Source of the DNA: Xanthostigma xanthostigma
Lineage: Eukaryota; Arthropoda; Insecta; Raphidioptera; Raphidiidae
Direction: 5' to 3'
Assembly: GCA_963575645.1 (NCBI GenBank)
Contig: OY754467.1
Coordinates: 38,561,108-38,625,107 of the forward strand
DNA length: 64,000 nt
Position 1 is the first letter of the stretch. The number at the start of each line of letters is the position of its first letter. The translations under genes and the position numbers were made by a program. Under the pieces are notes generated by a model that saw only the letters and a list, made by a program, of their open reading frames with translations, did not search any database and was not told the DNA's origin. Of this stretch, positions 43,489 to 54,729 are shown piece after piece.

Positions 43489-46400
43489 TCTGGAAGTTCG
43501 GAAACGAAGAATATTTGTACGTCTACTGTAAAAGCTTAGATAACTTTCTATTTGAATTACACAAAAATAAACGCTTTCATGGAATATATCGAACTTGATT
43601 CCCGAGATTCGGACTATTAACTTTAATATCGGAAGTAAAATATTGATATCGGAATTAAAGCAACCTTACGGAACATATATTTTGGGTTTGAGCTTGTAAT
43701 AATTTAGAAGATACGGGATTATTAGTTTAGGATAAAGGAACTTGGCAATGATAATTGAGGAGATTAAAGTCCTTCAGAGATTATAACGTTAAAACTTAAA
43801 ATAATAAATGACGAGTGAGTCGAGCAGAAAACTATATATTGATATAATTTTTAGAATTATTAAGTTCACAGTGCAAATTGTTTAAACAAATAAAATTTAT
43901 GCGGTTTTATTTTGTTAAACTCAACTGCTGCAACATGCAATTTTTCTATTAATCACTGTTGAAAATTCTAAAGACATGAAATATGTTAAAGTCATTGTAT
44001 TCTGTAGAAGATTAATAAATATGTATGTTGATTTTAATTTATTTTCTATAAAACGCAAGGTGTTAATATGAGATGCATAAACGGCCTCTGGTTAGGATTA
44101 TCGTAAAAATACAAAAGAGAACATATTGCAAATATTACAATAACAATCGAATGCATGCACGGTTGCCAGATATTTGCAATAAATAGGATTTTATTACTAA
44201 TCTGGCAACAAGGGCACGAAAAAAGATGATGCGTTTAAGTACAAAAAATAAACAATATTTATTTATCCACAGAAAATAATCCCATGATCGATCACAAACA
44301 TACATCGTACATTAAAAGCTTGGAATAAATAAATTATTTATAAAGTAGTTCAGTGCAAAAAACAATCGTATTGAAAAAATTCAAAAAAACACTATGTATT
44401 TTTCTCGAGTCAGAACATCACAGCTAGTTAACGCGTAAACTGATAAAATGTTTAGTTTTTACTTTCGGGCGACCATAGGAGTGAATTAATAGGCTAGGAG
44501 CCAATGAACTTATTTAGAAAGGAATTTAATAAAATAACCGAATAACCAATTGTTGGGCACGTCATACATGATAGGGTTCCGTAATATTTGTATGATGTAT
44601 TTATGGGCTATTTATGTATCGCAATGTTGCTTGACAAATGTCATACCCTAACCTGGAAACGAGTTAATATAGCCATGATTTCTATCTATTAATAGAAATA
44701 TGACAGCCATATAAAAAATACTGTAATAAAAAATCAGCTGAACTCCTATAACTTATTAATATATCTTGTTTAAAATAATTTTCGTTGAAAGTATATATAA
44801 AGTGCTAGGTACTCGCTAGACTTTTTTCCAAGTCCAAGTAGATTAGAGATAAGGAAACTGAATTTGATCAAAATTGAGTGACGGAGATGGGACAAAATAC
44901 GTCGGACTCCATTGGGTCTTCCCTGTTTCTGCTTACTCCCGTTTGTTGGCAATATTTATCGTTTTTAAGGAAACACTCTAGTTGAACTTGGACTACTTCT
45001 CTCTAGATCTGACTGACACTGTCCAATAGATCAAAACAAAATTTAAAACTTTATTTCGCACCCTATCCGTTAAGTGTCTTGGAGTATTGAGATTTGAAGC
45101 ATCGTAAATGGACAGTTAGGTGTGTATACCTACAATGATACCTTGCGTCCATATATCGAACCCGATAGTCATTTATCAGTCGATTGCGTGCCTTCGGTTG
45201 CACATAAAGAGTCACTATTGAATATGTATGTAAAGGTTACACTGTGTCCAGGAATAGAACTTGCAACGTCTCAGGGTTCGTTACAAAAAAACACGAGACT
45301 CGATATTATTAATTTATTATTTAATCTCGTTAAACAACAAATAAAAGGTTTTCCACTTTTTAAAATAAACATTTCTTCTTTGATGAATTTGGCAATAAGT
45401 TTCATTGGCGCTATTTTTGATTTAGTTTGTTTAACTTCAGATTGATTAATTACAGATATCATTTACTCAGTACTGCACCCAGCCACTGTTGGCGGCTAAC
45501 TACCTACTCTTGTGGCGGCAGCTTTGCTACTGATGCCGGCTAACGACTTCCCAACACACCACGCTATCTAGTGGAGTGGGGGTACTCGGGATGTTCACGC
45601 TGCTTTTTCCGGGAAAAGACAATTAGAAAGTTTCTATTTTTTTATTCTAAAAATTACAAAATGAACGGCGAAAGAATTTTTGTAATATCTTTAAAAATAA
45701 CAAAATCGTGCTACTTTGAAGTTTACGTATGACAATTGTCCGCGCTTATGCCATTCTGAATGCGGATGACGTCATGCGGCACAAGTGTCATATTTAGTAG
45801 TAACTAATAATATTCCAAGTCGTGAAGGCAACAGAGATATTAACAATTGAACAGATTTAAAAATTAATGTAATGTCAATTAGGAAGTTTGGCATGTTTTG
45901 ATATATCTTAGGTTCATGACTGTAACTTGTAACTATACTAATATGACACATTGTGCCGAGGTGCGTCATAATGGCAGACCAGACGTCGATCAGTTTTGTT
46001 AGCGACATACAAAAAATCGACTATTTTCGTTGAATTTGAAGAATTCGTCGAATAATTAAAAAAAAAACGAAATTCCTCACAAACAAGTTTTTTAAATGCC
46101 TTCTCGGTTCTGAGTGACGAACACGCGATATTGTGTACCGTTTGCAATCAGCTGACAGAACTGTAAAATCGACATTGTCTGAACACAGTGTATATATTTA
46201 TGGTCGGTTGGACAGTATTACATTAAATACGGTCTCTTATATACAGCATAAATAGCGGCTAATAGATTACAGCCCCGGACACGTATTGTATCTATAGTTA
46301 TGTTGTGCCTGTGGGATTCAATGGATAGTGGATACGATTGTATATTATGTAATAAATACTATATGACTGGAACTATCGCACCAGATAGAAATGAAACGCT

Positions 46401-46579
46401 TACAAGTAGAACCATCCACGCGTTTGGTAAAGCTACAGGGTTGAGTAGCGAGCAAAGTTGGGTCTCTTTTCATTTTTGATGGATTAGAGTGCTGTTTACT
46501 TTTTTATGGCTTGAGATGTGTGGTTTCTACTGAATCGACATAATATGTTTTGCTCTTTGAAGGAAAACTTCTTTTCGCG
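43489..46579. other. long stretch without a recognisable gene
   Basis: TTGCCAGAT/ATCTGGCAA (44,164-44,210) is a small inverted repeat, perhaps a worn MITE. AGGGTTCCGTAAT near 44,572 is dispersed-repeat debris. A GC-richer patch lies at 45,475-45,600. The 107-codon frame at 45,122-45,445 and the shorter ones nearby show no domain, signal peptide or codon pattern that would support a gene. Confidence 0.4.
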
Positions 46580-46740
46580 CGGTAGGACCAAATTCGATTC
46601 ATGCGATTGAGTGTTTCCAAAACGGGCCAAAGGATGAAACCCTGAGGAACCCCCACGATGCACGATCATTGAATCGATACTATCTGTGTAGTTTTAATTA
46701 TGTAGTCGATGACATAAGAAGGCAATTTGTGGCATCAGTA
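46580..46740 (-). pseudogene. worn LINE reverse-transcriptase fragment
   Basis: On the minus strand, bases around 46,660-46,590 read VGVPQGFILWPVLETLN, close to the conserved RT motif B of non-LTR elements (GVPQGSILGPxLW). KLPSYVIDYIIK just upstream could be the preceding helix. The frame breaks on both sides, so only a short piece is readable. Clade cannot be fixed. Confidence 0.45.
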
Positions 46741-47264
46741 TCCCATGTTCTAGCAGATAAAAAATGATAATAATTGCGGCTCCCTGTTTGTCTGCCCCAA
46801 CGATACCTTACACAGAAATTTGTCTGCGTATTCAATACGTATAGGGAAATCTGATGGTGGGCTCTCCGCTATATGACACTGGTGTTGAAAGTGTATCGTT
46901 TGAGAAACTTCGAACTGCACTCACATGATAGATGGTGCAAGTAATATAATGGCGAGTGATATAGTAGAGTGCACATAGTGTAGGAACACGAGTGCACATG
47001 CGTACGAAGGTGTCGTGGGCAAGCAGAGGTCCGATAATGATCTACACATAGTGAACTAATTTTACGACGTCCTGCTGTTTCGCATTTCTCGCTCGTTTAT
47101 ACGTCTAGGGATGACCAAAGTAATATATAAGGTAAGATGGGGCAAGTACATTTCGGGGCAAGTGCAGTCACTGTCATTATATTTCACATACTTGCAAATA
47201 TTGCACTGCCAACTATGAATCAAACATATTGTTACAAACTCACCGTTGAGACGACAAAGAAGTT

Positions 47265-47990
47265 TGTGACACAATAATTATCGGCTCGTCATTCTAACTA
47301 AGACACACACTGTTCTCTAAGAACAATCGACTCGTCATTCTGACAATGATACACAGATTGTTGTGGGGCAACAACAATCGGCTAGATGTTCCAACAATAA
47401 GCGTAGGTAGAAAGGGCTTTGTTGCCAAATTCCAGACAACAATGAATGCAAGAAAAGGAAAGAACTATCCAGCGCCTATATATAAACCAAGGAATAGCCT
47501 AGTGGAGACACAGTCGTACAGACGACAGTCACACCGAGACAGTCATACAAAGAAAGTCACACAGGGACAGTCATACAGTGTCCCTCATAGAGTGAACAAT
47601 CGACATAAATTAACAGTCAGTGAACAGTGCGGAGGTAACTGCTGAAATAAAGAGTTTAACATAAATAATATCCTACGGCAAATAAATAAATTAACTGTGT
47701 AAACAATAGTGTATGAAGTAAATAGAACTGTATATAGTTAATAAATAAACAGTGTGCTAGATAAATTTTGGTGTGCTCCTGTGTTGTAAATAATCTTGTG
47801 TATATATAGTTGGATAGTGAATTTGTATTCTTTATTACTTATTCTTTTATTTTATTAGTTAAAACTGTTGTTTAGTTTCTGTTACATTAAAGAAGTACTT
47901 TTCGTTTGGGTGTTTAGCTGTTCTGTTAACGTTTAACTATTGTAAATAAACATTTTCCAACACGGGCTAGAACAGTTTTGTTACAATAGG
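47265..47990 (+). mobile_element. possible solo LTR (fossil)
   Basis: The stretch starts TGTGACACAATAATTATCGG and ends TTTTGTTACA. In between it has a TATA box (TATATATAAACC near 47,478), CAGTCACAC/CAGTCATAC repeats and several AATAAA signals, the layout of a long terminal repeat. I found no matching partner repeat or internal region in the window, and no clear target duplication. A host promoter is a possible alternative. It looks old and non-coding. Confidence 0.35.
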
Positions 47991-48166
47991 TATTAATCCG
48001 TATTTTTATTCACTGGCGATTTTCAGTTGCATTATGTGGAAAGACACGTATGAAATATTGCTGATATTTTCAGTTGGTGAACGAGTTAGTTATCATTTCG
48101 ACTATATATCTCAGGGGCTAAAAGTTATTTATTAGTGTCTATGTCTTGCAAATTACTGGGTTTTTC

Positions 48167-48496
48167 TTCATACCTCGGTCGAAAGTACGTATTTCCGGCA
48201 TCAATTTTAGGGCAGAAAGTCTAACATTTATGCATTGGTGGAATTACACGCACTGATGCCGGAAGTACGTACTGTCGAAAATAAATATGTATATCTATCT
48301 ATCTATAAAGAAAAATAGTTATCATGTACACAGCTCCACGAGACTGCCGCTACTGCCGCCAGCCAATAGTCGCAAACAGCTGTCATCCGTGTTTTTACGT
48401 ATAGCCTCAAAGCTGCTTGCTTGGAATTTATCTGTGTTTTTATGTAATTAATAAGTAATTATAATGTAATAAGTGTACTTTCGATCGAGGTATGAA
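48167..48496 (-). mobile_element. TACCTCGG-ended MITE, reversed copy
   Basis: The ends CTTCATACCTCGGTCGAAAG and CTTTCGATCGAGGTATGAA are inverted repeats. The inside matches 12,166-12,483 in the opposite orientation (GCTGCTTGCTTGGAATTTAT). A (CTAT)n run at 48,292-48,306 is an addition. 330 bp, non-coding. Confidence 0.75.
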
Positions 48497-48502
48497 AAAA
48501 AA

Positions 48503-48633
48503 TAGTATACACTACACAGGCAGAAGATTTGAGAGCTTTGAACTGCGCGTCATGAAGCCCGAGGTGAGTCGAGGGCATCATGACGCGCAGTGCAAGAATC
48601 TCAAACTGTCTGTCCTTGTGGCGTAATATACTA
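48503..48633 (-). repeat. TAGTATA foldback module, copy 3
   Basis: TAGTATACACTACACAGGCA to TTGTGGCGTAATATACTA forms an imperfect palindrome. It matches the 12-kb module in reverse, with the central GAGGTGAGTCGAGGGCATCA turn. It abuts the reversed MITE, so module and MITE keep the same relative order as at 12 kb. Confidence 0.75.
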
Positions 48634-48706
48634 TTTGTTTACTCCCGGTTAATTACAGTACCGTGTACAGGAGTTTAGTTTCATGCGAATATTAATATAA
48701 AAAATT

Positions 48707-48950
48707 GGTTGTCTGTAAAGTCGGTTTACGGACGATAGTTTTACGTGATAACGTATTCCGCTCTAATATCATATTTAATAATACATAACCTAAATTTTAG
48801 TAGCTGTCAAATTTGGGCCGATCGTGCTTCTCTATCGCTTATACTGCGCTCTCGCTTGCACGCACAGGGTCAGGCGGAACGTTAGGAACGTTACACTTTT
48901 TCGTGCGTGCAGCTGGTGTTTCATCAATTTATAAGACGTTATCACGTCAA
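48707..48950 (-). mobile_element. ACGTTATCACGT repeat, copy 2
   Basis: GGTTGTCTGTAAAGTCGGTT to ATAAGACGTTATCACGTCAA is the reverse of 38,388-38,799, shortened in the middle. TTACGTGATAACGT and ACGTTATCACGT face each other. No gene. Confidence 0.7.
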
Positions 48951-49362
48951 AAAACATTTTTTTAATGTGAAATATGTGTAAATAAGACAAAAAATATGCG
49001 TTTCTTAGCTTTTAAAAAAATATTTATTTAAATTTTAAAATAATCCCCTCTGCGCCGTGTCGCAAAAACACAAGAAAACACTGTAGATGCATCTCACAAA
49101 ACGAGAAACTGGGTGACTCAGATCATAAGTTACTCGACAGTTGAGTACCCTGCAACTGATTACTAACGCGTTACTGGCTGATTAGTAACCAGTCGTCTGC
49201 TGTGTCCCGTTCAATTACAAAGGCTCTGACTCATCGCGAACTGGTTAGTGATTTGCTACCATCAGATCAGTTTCTTATAGCTCCGTCTATAGTCTATACA
49301 GACGGCCTAAATATAACCATGGTATTAAACTGATCATAATGCCGCTTCGTTTCTGTTTTCAG
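48951..49362. other. putative intron upstream of the candidate exon
   Basis: No repeat ends recognised. The last 13 bases form a pyrimidine tract (TTTCTGTTTTCAG). Confidence 0.35.
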
Positions 49363-49422
49363 GACTACTCCAAGAAGCATAAACCTGCGCAAGACAATAG
49401 TCAGTTATCGAAACCGATTGTG
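49363..49422 (+). CDS. candidate 60-base host exon (partial gene, product unknown)
   Basis: A strong acceptor (TTTCTGTTTTCAG) ends at 49,362 and a good donor (GTAAGC) starts at 49,423. The 60 bases between have no stop in phase 0. They read DYSKKHKPAQ followed by DNSQLSKPIV: lysine-rich and hydrophilic, with no domain I recognise. Sixty is divisible by three, so the exon could be skipped without changing frame, as cassette exons are. A second frame is also open, so phase is not certain. No other exon of the gene was found, so the rest would lie outside the window or be missed. A chance pairing of splice signals remains possible. Confidence 0.4.
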
Positions 49423-49991
49423 GTAAGCATAATTCCCGTTCATTTCAACTCACATAAATCATCAGATTATAATTTATGACGATGTTTACACATAATAACC
49501 CGCGAGTTCTTTTTTGTTTTACTAACAACATGTAACAATACTTATAATAACCCTTATTTGACCATGTTTAGTGCGCCATTTGACTATTTAATGTAGAAAT
49601 GGACCAGCAACTCTAACTTCACACTTGTAGTGAAGACCTCTGCGACACGATGTTCCAGTTGTAGTCAAACTAAGAACTAAACGTTTAAATATAATAACGT
49701 CGCTATGGGAACGCCATGTAAACAGCGGTTGGTAATTATTATAGTCTGTTTGTTTTTTTTATGTATTATGCCAAATTTTTAAACGTCAAATTATCGTCAT
49801 TTTTTTTAAATTACAAAAGTTTAACTTATAACCCGCATAAATTTTACCACGTTTTTATTAACACGGTTTCTTGTATGTCTGTCCGGGTGGAACTTTGTTA
49901 TTGATTTTAAACTAACTTCCTGATGAGATAGAGACTTGAAATTTTGAATCAGAATTAGATGACAATACAAGAAAATACTAAAAAGAAGTAA
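49423..49991. other. sequence after the candidate exon, no further exon seen
   Basis: AT-rich, with no second acceptor/donor pair that I would defend. Would be intron if the exon is real. Confidence 0.35.
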
Positions 49992-50561
49992 ATAATAAAT
50001 GGTATTTTTTTTAATATAGGTATCACGTTTTTAAAACGAACTCAAAAGTATAAAATAATTTCTTTACAGACAGATTTTTAACTTGTAGGATTTGAAACGA
50101 AAAACATGGGGCGCATGCGACAGTTATATAAGAAGTGTAGAGAGTAACTATCAATGAAAAAATCTATTTATGAGATAAAACGAATAATGAGCTCCACGTT
50201 TTTCGCTTTAAATCCTATGGGCTATGTGCACGGAGGCGGAGTTACAAATTTTTCGATGCGAGCGTTTGTGGTGAGCACTAGGGGAATCTTCGAACTCCAA
50301 TTTTCCTTATGTCAGTGAACAATGTTTATTAAAAGTGAAAGTAGTTATAATTTTATAAAGTTTTTCAATTACAAAGAAAACATAGGAAAACTAAGCGATC
50401 TGGAAATGCTTGTCGGTGTAAACAAATTAACATCAGTTTTCCTTATTACATTATTTTTGACATATCATGGCCAACTAAAGTTAAAAATCTGTAAAGAAAT
50501 TGTTTTATATTTTTTAGTTCGTTTTAAAAACGTGGTATATTAAAAAAAATATTTTATTATT
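49992..50561. mobile_element. inverted-repeat element with arms of about 85 bp
   Basis: The left arm (49,992-50,085: TATCACGTTTTTAAAACGAA, ATTTCTTTACAGA) is mirrored by the right arm (50,480-50,561). The 73-codon frame inside (50,322-50,543) runs into the right arm and has no motif. A non-autonomous DNA element is likely; no clear target duplication. Confidence 0.68.
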
Positions 50562-50792
50562 ACAAAAATACTCAATTACAAAAAAACAGTACCCAAAATA
50601 ACGAGATCTGGTATCTCACACAAAAAAAACGAACTATAATTCCCGCCTCTTTGGAACGTTGGGTGACGTCCGATGTGCCAAAAGGGTTGAAAGATGTTGG
50701 CGATGTTTGTTTTACATTGTTACTATGGAAAAAGAAAGAAGCAACTAGGTGTCTAAGTATTTTTATTAAATAGTCAAGGGTTCACCATAATT

Positions 50793-51240
50793 AGGGTTGC
50801 CATCTGTAAATTCAAGAAGCTCAAAAAACCGGATTTTTGAGGTCAAAACTCAGACATAATTGTCAAAAAAAATCTTATTTTAACTATAAAATTAAATACG
50901 TAATACCTTAATTTTTTACGATCTTTGGTGCAACTTAACGTACAAAATTAAAATTTTACAAGTTTTCATTTTATTATATATAGATACCTTTATTCTCTTT
51001 GGTAATTAAATTAAAATATCGTATAAAAAATAGAAAAACCATAACAACAACTCTACTTTCTTTATTCTAACAAGCAAAAATAAATCTTTTCGAATTAAAG
51101 AAAAAAAATTCTACTATCGTCTCTTAATAAATAAAGATTTATCTAGTCAAATTAAATTCCGGACTGTAAACAAAACCCCACTCGGACGCTCCCCGGACGC
51201 CTTTAAAAAGAGAACATATCCGAACGAATGGCAATCCTAA
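50793..51240. mobile_element. hAT-type MITE (AGGGTTGCCAT ends)
   Basis: AGGGTTGCCATCTG and GAATGGCAATCCTAA are inverted ends. An exact 8-base duplication CCATAATT lies at 50,785-50,792 and 51,241-51,248. At 448 bp it encodes nothing. It is related in its ends, but not its inside, to the element at 14,490-15,245. Confidence 0.85.
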
Positions 51241-51356
51241 CCATAATTCTGTAATAGGTATTTGGAAAAGATTCCGTGGCATAAGGATCGAAAATTAACT
51301 TCAATGGATTACAGTTACTTCAGCATAAAGTAGTGTTGATCCAATAGAATGTTACG

Positions 51357-51652
51357 ATGAAGGATGGTTTTGGTTGAGGATCATAAATAAATAAGCTTTA
51401 CCAATGTTTCGCTAGTGGCCAACGTTTCGAAAAATTTATTTTCATCTTGAGGTATGTAATAGATTTATATAGTAGCTCTAGTGAAAAAACTTATTGTAAC
51501 TGTTAGATATAATATTATGATCTAAATATAAGCATATATACATGTTCATAGGCCCTGAAGATGAAAATAAATTTTTCGAAACGTTGGCCACTAGCGAAAC
51601 ATTGGTAAAGCTTATTGATTTATTATCCTCAACCAAAACCATCCTTCATCAT
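51357..51652. mobile_element. second foldback with hammerhead-like motif
   Basis: Arms of about 95 bp (51,357-51,452 and 51,557-51,652) are inverted copies: GATGAAGGATGGTTTTGGTT, TTACCAATGTTTCGCTAGTG. The plus strand at 51,551-51,589 carries GGCC, CTGAAGA, GAAAAT/ATTTTTC, GAAACGTT and GGCC. Layout and GAAACGT tail match the 40-kb foldback, though the sequences differ, suggesting a related terminal-repeat type. Penelope-like origin is an inference. Confidence 0.55.
51551..51589 (+). ncRNA. hammerhead-ribozyme-like motif 2
   Basis: A four-pair stem I (GGCC with GGCC) encloses CTGAAGA, an extra T, an AT-rich stem II, and GAA-AC-GT-T. As in motif 1, stem III is two pairs without a loop and one extra base follows A9. 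Stem I is better than in motif 1. Self-cleavage is unproven. Confidence 0.45.
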
Positions 51653-52269
51653 TAGTCATTACAGTTACTCTATTTATTAAATAGAGTCAAATTCACATAA
51701 TTCTATACTTTATATTAGTGACAATATTGCTGGTAAGACTCAAATACGCTCTTACTAACAACTTCATACACATGTTTCCAGTGCACTAACATTAAATATA
51801 AAACAATAAAAAAATGTAACCGATGCGACGTCTCGTTACATAAAAACAAATGAAAATATCGCGTATCGGCTATATCTATAGTAGCGAGCGACAATATGCA
51901 GTCAATTGAAGTCAAAAAGCTCACCATAAGCGACGTAGACAAGTGGCTCCGATCGTCTGTGACGAGGTACGCGTCAACTAGGCGCACACGCATACAATGG
52001 AGACACATGAATGCATCAAACTGGGACTCACTTTATGATAACGTATGGTTATGGTTGCTTGTGAACAACTGATTGACAACATTAACATACGCATCGATAT
52101 GTTTTCACAAAACTTGTTCCGTCTACAGGTTCGCCATTAAGTTCGATTATTATCAGTTTATACCTAGTAGCTAAGTGCTAACTGTCCGTCGATGACGGAA
52201 CAAAATTTCAGACAAACGTTGAAAAATGTCAAAACAAAGTAACGATGGCAACTCAACAAAGTTATAGTA
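51653..52269. other. no recognised feature
   Basis: The 97-codon minus frame at 51,715-52,008 contains no motif I know. No repeat ends. Confidence 0.35.
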
Positions 52270-52785
52270 CGAGTAATCTAAAAATAAATATAGTTTAAAA
52301 AAAACTAAAAAACACGCTTTATATCGAACTAAAAAGTAATAAATATTTTTTTTAAATAAGCTTAAAACAATAATGAATAAAAAATACAAGTATTATTGTG
52401 AAAAAAGCGTGGGGCGCTTTGTTCCACATTTTCGTACATCGAGCGCCCCACGCTTTTTTCACAATAAAACTTGTATTTTTTATTCATTATTGTTTTCAGC
52501 TTATTTTAAAAAAAATATTTTTTACTTTTTAGTTCGATATAAAGCGTGTTTTGCACATACCGCTAAACTAGCGGTATGTGCTTTATTATCGCTTTGTGAG
52601 TCAGAGCTGACTTTCGTTCATATAAGAAGTTATATCTAAGTTAATTTCACACGAAATCCATTCAAATTGAAGCTTTTTGAAAAGAGGAGATTCTAATCTA
52701 TAAAATAGAACCATTTTTAAATCAATTTGAGTTCATAAATACTATTAAAATTGTAATTGAAAATCACAAACAGCAGTTCTCGGTT

Positions 52786-52826
52786 GGTCTGTACGTATGT
52801 ACGTACGTACGTATGTACGTACGTCA
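52786..52826. repeat. ACGT/ATGT microsatellite
   Basis: Ten or so tandem tetranucleotides (ACGT with some ATGT) inside the tRNA-Val-like element. Copy A has only about two at the same place. Confidence 0.85.
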
Positions 52827-53050
52827 CGACTCTACAGATCGCAATTTTGGTCGGATTGCCTTGGGTTATATTTTATTCACTTTGTTTACTATCAGACCAG
52901 AACCCTATTTAAATTCACTAAAATGTGTTCAGTAGTTTAATTTTTATAAAGAGTTTTATTTTTTATTATTTTTGACAGCTATTAGTTTAAAAACAATATC
53001 CATAAAACAAGTGCTACACTTGTATACCGTGATAACACCACTGCACGTAT

Positions 53051-53125
53051 TAGGCCGCCGTGGTGTAATGGTTATGCCGTTGGATCCCCAAGGGCAAGGT
53101 CCTGGGTTCGATTCCTTACGAAATC
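53051..53125 (+). other. tRNA-Val-like sequence, copy B
   Basis: CCGTGGTGTAATGGTTAT differs from the usual valine-tRNA start (CCGTGGTGTAGTGGTTAT) at one base. GGGTTCGATTCC at 53,104 is a perfect B-box. T- and acceptor stems pair poorly. A T-rich run (about 53,130-53,160) follows and would end a polymerase III transcript. The promoter may still work although the tRNA cannot. Confidence 0.6.
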
Positions 53126-53530
53126 ATTGATTTTTTTCTTTTTTTTTTCTTTTTATTTTGTTTTATTTTATTCCACTTGATATTAATTATATATTATATT
53201 ATGTATAGTTCTTAATTTTTTTTATTTTTGCAAACTTAAAAAAAAATATTTTTTCAATTTTTAATTATTTATTTCTTTAAATTTTTAAATCTTTTTAAAT
53301 TTATTAAAAATATTTTTTAATTGTTATTTTTTTATCATACAGTGGAAAACTTGCGGGATGTGCACTTTTGGTTTTGCCAACTATTTTAGTTTTTTTTTTA
53401 AATATATTTATTTTTCACTTTTTAGTTTGATATAAAGCGTGTTTTTTAGTTTTTTTTAAACTATATTTATTTTCCACTTTTTAGTTCGATTTATTGTCAA
53501 AAATTTGCCGAAAAAAAACATTTTTTTTTT

Positions 53531-53618
53531 CGGCGTAGACGGGATTAGAACCCACGACATGTAATTCCGAGAGTTGACGTCAGCGAAGACCCGTGCCTTA
53601 GACCGCTCGGTCAACGAT
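53531..53618 (-). other. tRNA-Leu-like sequence, copy 3
   Basis: On the minus strand, GACCGAGCGGTCTAAGGC is the closest of the three copies to a real leucine tRNA D-arm. GTGGGTTCTAATCCCGT is the T-arm, as in copy 2. The acceptor stem is again not intact. The CCGAAAA/TTTTCGG stem follows at 53,504-53,532. Confidence 0.6.
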
Positions 53619-53893
53619 TCCTCTTACAGTAGTGGCATAACATACTAACAGTAATAAACCACTTGCTTAGCCCAAACGAATGTTACAAACAAACATACAT
53701 ACATACAAACTTATAAGTAAAGTTAATATAAAGCGTGTAAAATATGCATCAAAATCGGTCAAGTGGAAGCCTATGAAAAACACCTTGTTTTTCTAGTTTG
53801 TTTTTTTTTTTAGGTTATCTGAGCCTACTACCAATGAGTTTATAAACAACTTTTTTATTTTAATCATTAGAGATTATAAAAAGTAAAGACTAA

Positions 53894-54373
53894 TGGTGCA
53901 TTCGTTTTGGGCGCTTACACGCTTTCATCGCTGTCAAGCTGTGTTTTTAGTGTTTAAGTTGATGCTGTAAGCGCTGACAAAGCGTGCTTATGCTTAAGCT
54001 CAAACGATCGACACAACGCTCTCGAGCTAATGCAGCAAATTGCTAAAGCGTCAGCGCCAAATCGTGCGAACTACTAAAAATCTTGGCCCTGCGCGTCATG
54101 AGCCCGAGGCGAACCTTGTGATGTAATATACTATTTTCTTTGAAAAATGGCAAATTTATTGCCCACATTATACTCCATTAATATAGAAGAACCATGATTG
54201 CTTGAAAAATTCCTAAATTATTTACAGTCGCCATAATGATGGCAGCTGACTTTCCCAAAACGAACGGTATTTTAATGGGTAATGTTAGCGTTCAAGAGCC
54301 AAGACGAACATCAATAAATCGCGCTTATAAGCGTAGCGCTGAAAGCGTGTAAGCGTCCAAAACGAATGCAGCC
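53894..54373. mobile_element. MITE with GCATTCGTTTTGG ends
   Basis: GGTGCATTCGTTTTGGGCGC and GCGTCCAAAACGAATGCAGCC are inverted ends (one-base offset), extended by CTTACACGCTTTC/GAAAGCGTGTAAG. A piece of the TAGTATA foldback module lies inside at 54,083-54,132 (GCGCGTCATGAGCCCGAGGC to TAATATACTA), so an insertion has been trimmed within it. hAT is likely from the look of the ends, but no 8-base duplication is visible. Confidence 0.65.
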
Positions 54374-54517
54374 TAAATTCTATTATACCTACGGCTATCA
54401 TAGCACACGGAGTGCGTCGTCCAAGTTCTCGCAAAACACTTATATTTACCATTTCGATCCCTTTTCGACCCCCCCTCTATCAGCGAGGCTCGTTACGTTA
54501 TAGAACTGATTTTTTTA

Positions 54518-54692
54518 ACTTCCCGCTTTAAAAAAAAAAAAAAAAAAATTTTTTTTTTTTTCAAAAATCGGGAAGTTATTGGTTTCACCCCGATTTTCGA
54601 AAATCGAGTTTTCGCCAGATCTCGACGTTTTGGGGTCCTAGGAAGCTATTGAAACTATTTTGGCGATGATGTCCGTAGGGCTGTATGTATGG

Positions 54693-54729
<37 letters not shown>

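Larger units (their letters stand above)
52553..53383 (-). mobile_element. element with tRNA-Val-like sequence, copy B, nested
   Basis: It ends in a perfect 13-bp hairpin (GCACATACCGCTA, AAC, TAGCGGTATGTGC at 52,553-52,581). Its other end reads CTTTTGGTTTTGCCAACTA at 53,365-53,383. It matches copy A (26,465-27,269) throughout. Sequence on both sides belongs to the tRNA-Leu-like element, so this insertion came later. Inside lie an ACGTACGT-rich microsatellite (52,786-52,826) and the tRNA-like segment. Confidence 0.75.
52270..53745 (-). mobile_element. palindromic element with tRNA-Leu-like sequence, copy 3, split by insertion
   Basis: On the minus strand it starts TACACGCTTTATATTAACTT near 53,740. 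It runs through the tRNA-like segment (53,531-53,618) and half of the A/T-rich arms, is interrupted at 53,383-52,553 by the tRNA-Val-like element, and resumes with the palindrome (52,270-52,552). The palindrome centre GCGTGGGGCGCTTTGTTCCA and CGAGCGCCCCACGC is near perfect. It carries an extra inverted block (AATAATGAATAAAAAATACA and its complement) not seen in the other copies. Confidence 0.75.

Noticed and set aside
45122-45445. 107-codon open frame on the plus strand
   Set aside because: No motif, signal peptide or family resemblance, and it stands alone in featureless sequence.
53051-53125. Functional tRNA-Val gene
   Set aside because: A- and B-boxes look good, but acceptor and T stems do not pair and the sequence is part of a two-copy mobile element.
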